Source: Chondrus crispus (lineage: Eukaryota > Rhodophyta > Florideophyceae > Gigartinales > Gigartinaceae). From it: a DNA stretch of 64,000 nt. How positions within the stretch are numbered: the first letter of the stretch is position 1; each line of letters starts with the position of its first letter. Where the stretch lies: NCBI RefSeq assembly GCF_000350225.1, contig NW_005179382.1:186001-250000 (forward strand), given 5' to 3'. Position numbers and translations under genes: made by a program. Positions 51,231 to 63,000 of this stretch are shown piece by piece. The notes below the pieces were generated by a model. The model did not search any database, was not told the DNA's origin, and saw nothing but the letters and a program-made list of their open reading frames with translations.

Positions 51231-53684
51231 ATGATTCCCATTCATGCGCAGCAACGGGTCAAATCGGCTCCGGTGATCCCAGAAGCCTGAGCGGCAGCCT
51301 CCCTTGTGAGTAGAGATACACAGCCGCCTTCCAACTTCCATGGTCAAAACCATTCGAGCCTCTCCTTCGCTTTCGCCACACGCGCTTACAAAACCTCAGT
51401 ACCGCTTTGTGCACGCCCGAGCCGTTGGGGAGCGCGCCCTTCAACGGCCTCGTCCTGTCCGCGCTACCCTACCTCGTGTACAGGTTGTATTTCTCGGCTT
51501 CATACCCACCTTTCAAAAGGTATGTCGTTGTATTGTACGGACTGCGCATCCTTTCCCCTTTTGTTTTTGTCGAAGCTCAGGCGTGCGTGGGCGGCGCGGC
51601 GAGCGGCGAAATCTTCCTCGAAAATCGCCTCGTGTGACCCGCCAGGGGGTCCTACTTATTCGCGTTTTGCCCTCATCGCCTACCCCGGCTGTCGTGGGGG
51701 TGTTTCGCGTGTCGGTTCTAGCAATGCCCGCTCGTCCCACCCCGTCCGGTGAGGTGGGCGAGGGGCACGAGGTTGACGTCCGAGCTTCCTCCCTGGCAAC
51801 ACGTACGCGTTCCGGGTTACTGTCTGCGGGCAATCGCGTGCGTTAGGTTTCACCTCCTCCTTCAGTCCTTCCCTTGTCGTGCGTCGTCCTTGAGATTCGG
51901 AGCTCGTGACCTCGTTGTAGACTTCCACCCTACGCCTTGCACGGTTTCGCTCTTCTCCCCTCGGGGAGGCACGTCCTAGCTGCCGGGGCGGTACGCGTCT
52001 CGTTACGCGTTGTGTATCGGCCTGTCGAGGCTGCATGGAGAGCGTTGCCCGCTTACCTATAGCAATTCGGCGCGGCAGGGGGTGGAGCGTCGTGACGTTC
52101 GCTCCGCTGGCCCATCTTTGGTGCGTACGAGGGGGCGTGTTACGAATTACCACATCGCGGTTGGCCACGTACGTCGAACCTCGACCGTGCCTATCCCTTT
52201 GCTCTCTTGCTGCTCTTTCGGCTTGACCGCCGCGTCTCGTCGCCCCTCGCGGGCGACTTTCCCGTAAGTCTCGTGCAGCGTCGCCCTTCTCCCATTGGGG
52301 AGGCACCTGATCGTCGCTACGTAGTACGTGCGCCGGTTACCCGTCGCGCGTGCGACCTACCGGGGCGCATGCGAAAGAAATGGTACGCGGGCGTGTAGTC
52401 CGGCTGTACGACTAGGAGGTGATTGCCACGACGGTGGCTCCGCTGGTAGCCTCTTGACGCATGCGAGGAGGCGCAATGGTCTGGCCGGTTGCGTCGGGTC
52501 GTCTTTCGAGGACGACTCACCCTCCCCCTTTAATGCCGACGTCTTCCGCCTCCTACTGAGGAGGTGCGTTGGTGCGGAAGGTGGCGAGGATCTCTGGGGA
52601 GTGGTCCGCTCATGACAGCGTGCGACCGCCTCAAGGGCGTCCTTGGCGACGGCTTCGCTTGCGAATTCTTGGCGTAGACGAGGGGGCGCAGCGAGTCGCG
52701 GGGTCTTCGTCGTAGATCGCCTCGTGCGGCTCCCGCGCCAGCGTGTCGGCCCGGCGACAGGGGAGGTCCGTGCCTCTGCTCTTATCCCCTCTCGTTGTAG
52801 TGTGGATCTTACCTCACCGAAGGGCAACGCGCTCCGTGCGCTGCTTTCCGCTGTCCGATTGCGTGTCGCCCCCAACTCCACTTGTCCTGTCGGTCGCATG
52901 CGCACGTGCGCACGCACACGTTGCCCTATTGTACGCCTTCCCTTTTTTTGATTATTTCCGGAGGCGGCGGCGGTTTGCTGCCTGGCCCTCGGCGGCGGGG
53001 GCTTGGCATACAGTGTCATTCGGACCTTATTTTTCACCTATTTTTGGTCCGTTCCCCAAAATTATTTTGGGTACGTGGTAACGGATTGACCGCAGGGGTC
53101 GGGCGGCCCGCACGGCTTTCTAGTTCTTGTAGGCCCGCCCTTTTTCCATCGGTACCTCTTCGGTCGTGCGCGGTCGCAGGATCATGAGTGTCTCTACGCG
53201 TGGAGCTCGTTGCGACCGTTCGCGTCACTTCCTGGCTAGGAGGGTTACGTCGCCCTCCTACTTGTCGGTGGAAACTACGCGATAGGCTTCGTTACCAGCG
53301 GTTCGAGCCGCTTGGTATTTATGTGTCGCGCAGTGAGCTTGGACTGTCCAGACGTATTGGCGTCGCTTTTGTTTTCCGATTCGAGCACTCGATCGGAGAG
53401 TGTTATCGTGACGATCTCGCGTATCTTGGGAGATCGTATGCTCCCCTCCTGTACTTGATGTTCCAGGGCTTGCCGTTTTCGTTGTACAGTCCGTACTGTC
53501 TTCGCTTTTCGCGCTTTGTTGACGACGTCGGTCGTGTTTGATGAGCTTCACGGTCAATACGTTTTGGCTTCTCGCGCTTTCGTTGGCCGCCCCGGTTGGG
53601 TATGTTTGTCCGTTCGTACGCGTCATCTGTTCCTAACCGCGACGTGTTAATTACGCGGTGACGAAGCGGTTGGGGGCCCCTTTC
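51231..53684. other. GC-rich region without recognised genes
   Basis: Long open frames here (for example 51680-52306, minus) are Arg/Pro/Ala-rich on both strands, as GC-rich DNA gives by chance. Words such as GAGGAGGYGC and GAGGGGGCG recur every few hundred bases (52130, 52467, 52558, 52681), hinting at decayed repeats. It may be the 3' part of element F. Confidence 0.4.
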
Positions 53685-56560
53685 TCAAGAGTGAACGACC
53701 GCGTTTACTTCGGAGGTGAGTTCCCTGCCTGTACGCGTTCTCAGTCGTTTCGCGTATCGCGACACTAGGTCCTCTGGAACATGTGTTCGTGCAGTCCAAG
53801 TGGGCTCGTCGTAGTCAGCCCACTTGATGAGGAACTCTGTAGTTTCGTCCTCTACCACGCGATGCTTGAGCAGACGCTCGACCGCGTACTGCGTGCCCTC
53901 GGTGACCTTGTCGGCAAGGTCACCTGGGGTTGTTGCACTTGCTCGTGGCGCGTCCGTCGGATGGGGCGCGTACACGCAGCGGTCCGCCGAGACGCGCTCC
54001 GTCACCCCATCACGGTCGATCGTGATGGTTCGTTTGTCGTTGGCCAGTACGCGGTATGGTCCAACGGCAGGTGACGCGAGCTTGTTCGACATCTTCGCTC
54101 CATCGGTGGGGTTGAGGTACACGTAGTCCCCCGGCTTGAGTCGCGTGTTAATTCTTCGTACGCGTTTATCGAAGTCGCGTTTGTAGCGGGCTTGCGTACG
54201 ATGCAAGCTTTCGTAAGCTTTTTGGATCGTCTCGTCCAAGGTCTTGAGAAACTCTGCGCGTTGAGTTCCCCTGTCAGGAGGGGGTGCGTCCCCGTCGGCT
54301 CTTCGAAGAGAGAACTCCGGCGGGGGTCTGCTGAGCACGAGCTCAAAGGGTGTCGTACGCGTGGTTCGGTGTACGTGGGAATTGTACGCGTACGTAAGCG
54401 GTCCCACGTACACGTCTTAATCATCCTGATGCTCGTTGACGTAGTTCCGAAGCATCGACGCGATAGTCCGGTTGTAATGTTCAACCTGTCCATTTGTCTG
54501 GGGATGATACGCGGACGTATTTAAGTTAGTTATCCCCAGCACGCGACACACGCTGTGGAAGAACTTCGCGTTGAATTGAGGGCCGTTGTCCGGCAACAGC
54601 GAACACGGAACGCCGTATTTGAAGACCCACGCGTCACAGAACGTGACTGCGACGGCGTATGCGGTAATCGTACGTAGCGCGACGACCTGCGTAAGCTTAG
54701 TGAAGCGGTCGGTAATTACAAGCAGGAACCGTTTTCCTGCCTTCGTCTTGGGGAGCAGACCCAGAATGTCGATAGCCAGGCTCTCGAGCGGCTGAGTTGC
54801 CGGGAACAATCTCAAACGGTTGAGGTGTTTCCGCAACTTAACCCGGTTCATCGCGCACGTCCGACACCCCCGCACCGTAGCGGCGACATATGCGGCGAGA
54901 TGGGGCCAGTAGTACTCGCGGCGTAGCGCGTAGTACATACGGTTCTGGCCCGGGTGTCCCGCGATGGCCGGGTTGTGGCACAGGCGAAGGAGCCTGGCGC
55001 GGAGCGTCCGAGGTACCACCACCTGTACGATATCAGGGTCGAAGGGGTGTCTCCGCTTGAGCACCCCCTGGTGGTCCTCGAAGAACGCGGAGTCCCGGGA
55101 CTCTGACTGTCGTGCCAAAACGGTTTGGCAGAAGTCATCCACGCGTTGCTCCTCGGCGATCTCCTCAAACGTAAGAGGGGCCGGTAGGTCGTCCTGCGGA
55201 GGAGCGACCGTGGAGGCGGGCGCCCTGACCTCGGGTTCTTCGGCGCGCTCGAGATCAACGGCGTCAAACTCGTCGTTCTCCTCCCAGAACGGACTGGGTC
55301 CTTGGAGAACGGGGGCTTCGTCGTCGCCCCTTGGTTCGTCGCGCGTTCGGGCGCGCGACCTTCTTCGTGGTCCAGCTTGGCTTCGCGTCGTCGCGAAGAC
55401 GTGTTCGACCTTGTGGTCGCAATTTTCGGTACAGACGTGGTCCGCGAGCTCGTTTGATAAGTCTCGAACGGTCGTACCTGCGTCGAAGGTGGGAATGTCG
55501 TCATCCACTTCGACGGCCGGGCGGGGGTCGTCGGCGACTCTTGGCGACACGAGGCGTGACAAGGCGTCCGGTACTTGGTGCACGCGCCCGGGGGGGGTAC
55601 TGGATGGTGAAATCGTATTCAGCCAGACGTAGCAGCCACCGGGTGAGTCTTCCAGAACTCTCCGTGAGGGACATGAGCCACCTCAGCGCGTCGTGATCCG
55701 TCCGGACGGTGAGCTTCGTGCCTTCAACGTACGGCCGTAGTGTGCGGACGGCCCACACTACGGCAAAGCACTCACGCTCTGTAACGCTGTAGTTGCGCTC
55801 ACTATCGGCCTGTGAGTACGACCAATACCCGACGGGTCGCCAATCGTTTGGCTGGTCGTGCTCTTGGAGCAACGTGCAGCCCAACTGGTAGGGGCTCGCA
55901 TCCGTGTCGATCATGTACGGACGGCCGTACCGCGGAAGGGCGAGGATCGGCGGAGCGATCATGGACTTCTTGAGGTCCTCGAACGCCTCCCGTTGCGCCT
56001 CCGTAGGATTGTAGAAGTCAGGATCCGAATCCTTACGCGTCATGTCGGTCAGAGGACGGGCTATCTTCGCGAACCCCTTAACGAATCGGCGGTATACGTT
56101 GCACGTCCCGAAGAACGAGCGCACTTGCGTCAGCGTCCTCGGGAACGTGAAGGTCTTGAAGGCGTCGGCCGCCGTATCGGCCACACTTAACTTATCTGGG
56201 GAAATGACGTGCCGCAGGTAGTGTACCTTCGGTTGAAAGAAGCTACACTTCTTGAGCTTGAGGGAGATTCTGGCACTCCGCAGCAAGCTCAAGACAATGT
56301 CGGGATGCTTCGCGTGTTCTCCGTGCGTACGTGAGAACACGATGACATCATCCAGGTACACGAGGCATATTTGCCACGTACGCCAGATAGGATGATGTCG
56401 AGTGCGCGTTGGAAGGTGGCCGGTGCCCCTTTTAGTCCGAACGGCATGCGCAAGTGGCGAAACGTGCCCATGTGCGTAGTAAACGTGGTCTTATCCCGGT
56501 CTTCCAGAGCGACCGGGATCTGCCAATAACCGGAATTGCAGTCCAACGTGGTGAAGACAG
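53685..56560 (-). pseudogene. pol: Element F pol region with integrase chromodomain
   Basis: Landmarks on the minus strand: TLDCNSGYWQIPVALEDRDK and MPFGLKGAPATFQRALDIIL (reverse transcriptase, 56400-56560), YMIDTDASPYQLGCTLLQEH and ERECFAVVWAVRTLRPY (RNase H, about 55700-55930), HNPAIAGHPGQNRMYYALRR with CRTCAMN (integrase finger, about 54850-54980), LLPDNGPQFNAKFFHSVCRV and NGQVEHYNRTI (core, about 54460-54610), and a chromodomain QYAVERLLKHRVVEDETTEF then LIKWADYDEPTW (53735-53900). The chromodomain retains Tyr and two Trp in cage-like places. It begins abruptly within reverse transcriptase at the LTR of element E. Confidence 0.85.
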
Positions 56561-57606
56561 TAGTGCAATACGCACCTGGAAAGGGGGGTGAAAAGAAAGG
56601 AAAACATTTGGATGTGAAAAGTAGTCCGGGTTTGGGGGACACACGTGTGAATAATTGCACAGTTCTAATTTTAATTATTTTATTTTATTTAGTTAATTAG
56701 TTGGCATTGATTTTGCTGACACTAGATTAGATCTAGGATCTAGAGCCGGGAGCTACTGTACTGGCTCCGGCGGGGCGATATATACCTTAGCCCTCTGACG
56801 ACCAAGTCAGTAAAGGTAACCCGAGTTGCCGGAGTTGAATGTCGCCTTGGTCGAAGTCCGTCTCTATCAAGACGCTCCCTTTTACCTAAGCCTACGGCAT
56901 CCTCTATCGCTCGGGGTTCCCTTTTCTCTTTCCTTTATTTCCCTATCCTTTTCTATCTCTAATTCTACCTATTTTTGCCTTATCTTGTGTTGGTGCCATC
57001 GGTGTCGGTTGCGACCGAACCGGTGTAGGTGTTTCGAGCCATCGGGCGACACAGTTGACGTAGCGCTGCTACTGTGACCCATTTTCCGACGGAGACCGTT
57101 GCAACGACGTCTCCCTCGAAGGGCTCCGTCGTATTACGAGCCAGTGTTGGTACCATCGGTGTCGGTTGCGACCGAACCGGTGTAGGTGTTTCGAGCCATC
57201 GGGCGGCACGGTTGACGTAGCGCTGCTACTTTCATTTCATCCCGTCGGGCTGCGTTGCGACGCCCCCGTCGAAGGCCTTGTCGCGTTACAAGTTGTCGAA
57301 GAAGCTCAACGAGCATTGGCCTTACAACCCAGTGGAACCGGGGTACCTACGTACGCGCCCCACCCCACACTCGTCGAGCAGATCTCTTCGCAAGTCTCTA
57401 CCACACCGATCCCGGGCCGGGCTATTTCTCTGTGCCCCCCCATCAGGGATCCGAGCTACTACGAGTCGCAAGCTCGTTTAAACGGAGAAGGGAGAGTCGG
57501 ACACTCCGTAGCGCTGTGCCGTCGGCAGTTCTTCTTTTTGTTGCTGTTGTTGTTTTTGCTGGACCATCGGACCGCGGTCTCTGCCCGACAGGCGCATTGC
57601 ACTACA
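56561..57606 (+). repeat. 5' LTR of element E
   Basis: It begins TAGTGCAATACGCACC and ends GGCGCATTGCACTACA; the ends are inverted copies of each other. It contains TATATA at about 56779, a candidate promoter, and two ~87-bp direct repeats (56987-57073 and 57144-57230, TTGCGACCGAACCGGTGTAG) found also in the copy at 37569-38611. The left boundary falls within the RT gene of element F. Confidence 0.8.
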
Positions 57607-57610
57607 AAAG

Positions 57611-57628
57611 TGGTCTCCCGACCTAGAA
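57611..57628 (+). other. Primer-binding site of element E
   Basis: TGGTCTCCCGACCTAG follows the LTR after AAAG. The word ACTACAAAAGTGGTCT recurs at 57697, so the junction is partly repeated. The tRNA is not identified. Confidence 0.5.
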
Positions 57629-57783
57629 TTTTTGTTTACTGTTCAGGAGACCCGACCTACAATTTTTGTCGACGACAGTCTCGGTCTGGAGACACACTAC
57701 AAAAGTGGTCTGGGTAACGGACTCTTTTTTTATTTTCTTTTTGTTTGTAACTTTTTTGCTGCGTAAGTCCGCTCGTACGAGCG

Positions 57784-60089
57784 ATGTCAACAAGCGCATC
57801 CGGGGACGTCGGTCCCGGGGCGAGCAGAGCCGGATCGGCACGAGCGTCGAGGATCCCGAGGGGTCCTCGCACCTGGAGCCAGGCCAATACGGCCACGGAC
57901 CCCGGAGATCAAGAATCCCCTACGGGGATAGCTGCCGACAAGACTGACCTCGACGAGAAGTTGGAGAAGATGAGCAGCGAAATTCGCGAAGAAGCGAAGA
58001 AAAATCTCGACGCTGAATTAACCCTCGTCCGGAAGCAACTGGAGTTGCAAGCATCCGAGTTCCACACCGTTTTGGGAGAGCTGTCGGCTCGAGTGGATCT
58101 CGTCGAGAAGGAGCGAGGTGAGGCGACCGACGGTCTGGAGCCGGAGGTCCTAGCCTCGTTGAAAATTTCGGTCAAGGACGCGAGGCGCGACGCGAATCAA
58201 GCCTTGGAGTCCTTAGGAAAATTTAGAACAAGCATCGATGACCGATTCGATCGCGCCGCGCAACGTCTCAAGGACCTTGAGCAGGCCGCGGATCAAGCTC
58301 CGCAAGGATCGGAAGACGAGCCGCTCCCTTCGGGTAGAGAGGGCGACCGTCGGTCGAAGAAGGACAAGCCCGCTCGGCAGCGGAGTTCTAAGTCGAAGCC
58401 CTCGAAGAAGGACAAGCGACGTGCAAGCAAGGGTCACTGTAGTGACGATCCGGAGAACCGCGACTCACAGTCGGAGTCGCTGGGTCCCTCCGAAGATGGT
58501 AACGGCGGTTCGTCGAACCATTCGGGCGATTCCGAACGCCGTTCAGAAGACGGAAACGGAATTTCGTCAAGCAAGAAAATCTCCTCCAGACGAGGCGGAG
58601 TCACTTCGTCCGCCTCGCGGAGAGACAAGGACGCGGAGCCCGAAGATGTCGCAACGCGGCGCGGGACGCGATGGGAGGAGTTGGAGGAGCTGAATCCGAC
58701 CAACTACCTCTTCAAGAAGTTACTTTCGTACCGAACGTACCGCTTGCGGAACCCGCAGACATATTTGTCAAGTTCCCGGCGGACGGCCGTGCGAAAAATT
58801 AGGAGAGATATTCCGCCTAAGGTGAAGAAGGACAACACGTTCACAGGAGAGGACGGGGTCCTTGTGTTGGATTTTTTGGCAAAGTTAGTTCAAGAGTTTG
58901 ATAGTCAAGAAATTAACGAGAGGCAAGCGATCCGCCTGTTGCCTGAATTTTAAGTGGCATCGCCTTGAGACAGTACACTTCGGTGTCTCAGACGGCCGGG
59001 GCCCATCACGGAAAGATATCCGTTCGGCCAGAGGCCGTACAGTGGTTGTTGAGGAGTTTGGCAACCGACGAGGCGATCCGTCAAGCCGTGCTCGCATTGC
59101 GAGAAGTTCAGCAAAGACCGTCTGAAGACGAGATGGAATTTTATATCCGTCTGACGGACGCAAGCAACCGATGTGGAAACGTATATTCGATGGAAGAACA
59201 GATGACGATGTTTATTGAAGGACTCGATTCGAGTATCAAGCCGATGGTATCTCAATACCGACTAGACAATCGGGACGTTTCGTTTTTGAGACTAGTTAAT
59301 TACGCGAAGGCGCATGGCTCGGCGAGCCGCGCTAAGGACAAGAAGACCAAGAAGGTCACGATTCAGACGCCGTCGACGTTCAGGGCGGGGAAGAAGCCGA
59401 GGGCTTCTTATCCCGGTCGCAAAAGTCACGCCGCAGTCCATTTAGCCGAGTCCATGTCCGCGTCAGATGAGCGCGGTGCGCATGGAAGTAGCGAAAATCA
59501 CTACGAAGGAGCGTTAGTAGCCGAAGGCGAGTTCATTGAGCCATCGGAGGGCTACGGACACGAGGACTACGGGGACAGCAGGTCGTTAACTTTACCGACG
59601 CCTGCATACATGACGGAGTCGTTTTCAGAGCCCACGGATCCCGTGATGATGTTTCGGGGGCGCGGCCACACGCCGGCGCCGCGCATTCTGATGGAAGACA
59701 AGGGTACGACGTTTCGAAGGCCAGGCTGGATGGGAAGGCCGCAACGTCAAAGAAGGCCGCCGGCCCGTGGAGGACCTAGGCCGCAATATCCCGTCAAGAC
59801 GCACGGTCTGGTGTGCTACCATTGCTATGAAAAGGGGCACGCCGCGCCAACGTGCATTCTTTCCCTCCGGGAAATGCATCCAGTTTTGGAAAATTATGAG
59901 GCGTTGTCTCCGATGGAGAGGTTAGGAATACCATCGACGAGCTACCTGAAGGTCAAGAATTGGTTCGATTCGCAGACGGCGAGCACGCCGAGTGCTTCAA
60001 CGCCGAGGCCGAACCAACCCTTCAGAGGGCCCACCGCGGGGCCCGCGCCGTCGGATGTGAGAAGGATCCCGCAGCGGCAGGAAAACTAG
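57784..60089 (+). pseudogene. gag: Element E gag
   Basis: The Met at 57784 (MSTSASGDVGPGASRAGSAR) opens a gag with a coiled-coil stretch (DLDEKLEKMSSEIREEAKKN), a Ser/Lys-rich charged middle, the conserved block YRLRNPQTYLSSSRRTAVRK, a second conserved block (EFYIRLTDASNRCGNVYSME), and one zinc knuckle CYHCYEKGHAAPTC near 59815. There is about one break between the blocks. A T-rich tract precedes the start. Confidence 0.85.
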
Positions 60090-63000
60090 AGAGGAGAATC
60101 TCGCATGAGTCGCGAGAGGCACAGGGTCGACGTACTGTGCCCGGGGCTCAGCCCCGTTCCCCGTCTCTAAAGGAAAATCAGGCCTCGAGGAGGAGGTTGT
60201 TGGATTGGTGGATAAGCCCAAAGGGCCAGCTCAAGTCAAGAAAATTTTGAGCCGAGCCCGAGATCATCCGCTGAGAGAAGTTCGAAGACCCTGGTACAGG
60301 GTTAAGCGAAGGGAGTGTCCCGAGAAGATTTTGGTCCTTGCGCGAAAAAACTACAAAGTTTACGCGGACATCGGACCCACAATTGGATTGATGAGCCGGG
60401 TGTTGTCTGTTTTAGACACCGGCGCGGGACCAAACCTTGTGCGAAAATCGGAACTCCCAGCTGGAATGGAATCTCTAGTGTCCTACGGACCGACCCAAGA
60501 TATTGGCGACGCGAACAATAGGCCACTCCGGACTCTCGGCACTATTAGAATGCCTGTGAGGCTTGGAAAATTTGTGGCCGCAGCCGAGTTTATTGTATGC
60601 GAAAAACTAGCCGTCCCGCTAATTCTAGGCGCGGACTACTGTGACCGGTTTGTGGAAGCAATTTATCCAAGGAAGAAAACGGTTGAGTTGGCGTATTTCT
60701 CGGAGGTTCCGATAGTTAGGCGGTTCTCGACGAGAAAAGGGAAGAAGAATCTCGTCGCGGGAGAGGATAAGAATGATGGAAAGGGGGAGCGAATTTCCCC
60801 TAAGGTAAAAGTGGCAAGAGCCACGACTATCGAGCCAGCGACGCAACGCGTCGTGGAATGCACCTCGAAGAGGGCGGGCTTGGTGGTGGTTCAGCCGTAC
60901 TCGTCGTTGTACGAAAGGCACGGGTTGACGTGCACGAATGGTGTCGTTCAGGTTGAGCCTGACAGGCCATTTCGTTTACTCGTTGCGAATTTTAGGACGT
61001 ACCCTGTCAGGGTGCAAAAAGGCCAAGTGATGGCAGAATTATTACCGCACCCGAGAGCCGCGCTCGAGAGCAAAACCACCATTGGTGAAGTTCTCGGAAT
61101 TCAAGACAGGAAGAAGGAAAATTTTCCTAATTCCACCAAGGCGCCTACGGGCAAGACAAGATGCGAACCGTCGGATCAAGGCCGCGAGGACCAGCAAGAA
61201 GAACGGTCGGCAGGGCTCTCCGCGTCGGCATCTACGAAGCCGCAACGCAGGATTGAGCCGCCACCGCCGGACGTGGAGGACCTCGACCTGAGCCACGTGC
61301 CGGAACGGCTGCGCGAGCGGTTCCGTCGGATGTTGAAGAAGTATTCAAGGATGTGGGATGGGACGCTTGGCGAAATTAATACCACAGTCCATCGGATCGA
61401 GTTGATCCCCGAGACTCGTCCCATCGCACAAGCCCCGTATCGGGCCGGACCTAAAGCCCGCGAAGTAGAAGATGCAGAAGTGCAGAAGATGTTAGAGGCA
61501 GGAGTGATAGAACCAGCGCAGTCAGAATGGGCGTCGCCCGTGTTGCTGGTGCCCAAGCCGGATGGGTCAATGCGTTTTTGCGTAGACTACCGCAGGCTGA
61601 ACGCAGTGACTGTGAAGGACACGTACCCTTTGCCACGCATGGACGAGTGTCTAGACTCGCTTGGTGACACCAAGGTTTTCTCCGCGTTGGACGCGATCTC
61701 GGGATATTGGCAGATGCCTATCCCTGAGTGCGACCGCGACAAGACCGCATTTTCGTGTCACTCAGGTCTGTATCGCTTCTCAAGAATGCCCTTCGGTCTA
61801 ACTAGCGCGCCAGCGACGTTTCAGAGAGCAATGGATATCCTGCTCTCTCCGTTCCGTTGGAAGTGCTGTTTGGTGTATCTGGACGACATAATAATTTTTA
61901 GCAAGTCGTGGGAGGAGCACATCGTGCACGTGGATGAGATACTTTCTGTATTGGAGAAGGCAGGTGTGAAGCTCAAGCTTTGCAAGTGTGAATTTTTCGT
62001 CGAAAAGATCAAGTACCTGGGCCATGTAGTTCGGCCAGGTACATTGGAAGTGGACGCTGCGCGAACCGTCGCATTGGAACAAGTGAGGTACCCTCAAACG
62101 CAGACCCAGCTCAGGAGCTCCTTGGGACTTTGTAATGTCTACCGCAGATTCGTTCCGCATTATGCGAAAATCGCGCATCCGCTCAGTCAACGGTTGAAGA
62201 AGGGACAACCGGTCCAGTTGGAAGGATTCGACGAACCGTGCAAGAAAGCTTTTCATAAGCTCAAGGACGCCATCCTGGCACCGCCGGTGTTGGCGCTGCC
62301 GAAGAAGGACCTACCCTACTCGGTAGACACCGATGCAAGCGACTACCAAATAGGCGCTGCACTATTTCAAACACACTCGGATGCGCAACGCAAACCCATC
62401 GGGTTCTTTTCAAGAACGTTGGCCGCAGCCGAGAGAAACTATTCTGTATCACAAAAAGAATGTCTAGCGGTAATTTCGCCCGTACAGACTTTAAGACCAT
62501 ATCTATATGGCGAGCACTTCGTCGTGCATACCGACCATGCCTCATTGAGGTGGTTGATGAACGTAACCGACCCCAGCGGGAGATTAATCGGATGGAGGCT
62601 ACGCCTCTCGGAATTCGATTTTGAAATCAAATACAAAAAGGGAAAGGCTAACAGCCAGGCGGACGCTTTGTCAAGGCTGCGAACCGCAGGAGAAACCGTC
62701 GACGAAATCGACGACGAAATCCCTTGCTTTATGGCCGAACCGGCCGTGGGTACAGTGGAGGACGAGGAAAGTATTGACGCGGCAGACGACATCCTCGCTC
62801 TTGAGGGGGGGACCGCCCCTGATCGCCTCGATCAATTCCAAGCTGTCACTCCGGAGGAGCTCATTCGCGAGCAAGCCGTCGACCCCTTCTGCAACCGCAT
62901 CAAGGAAGAAATGGACGCCGGAAAGGTGAGAACGTTCAGCACGGAGACCGAGGAACTCAAAGGAACTCTATGCCGTACCGCGGCAGAGTTTGTACAAGTG

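Larger units (their letters stand above)
49145..56560 (-). mobile_element. Ty3/gypsy chromodomain element F (chromovirus-type), interrupted
   Basis: Minus strand. From 56560 downward: the later part of reverse transcriptase, RNase H, integrase with a C-terminal chromodomain (to 53685), a 3.9-kb 3' region holding a kinase-like relic, a purine tract (GAGGAGGGGG, minus, at about 49766-49776) and a 3' LTR (49145-49763). Element E cuts it within reverse transcriptase, so its 5' half lies beyond the window. It sits in the gag of element C. The unity of the coding part with the 3' LTR 4 kb away is an inference. It is broken. Confidence 0.5.

Noticed and set aside
51680-52306. 208-codon minus-strand frame rich in Arg and Pro
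   Set aside because: High GC content removes stops on both strands; composition is that of translated noncoding GC-rich DNA and no motif is seen.
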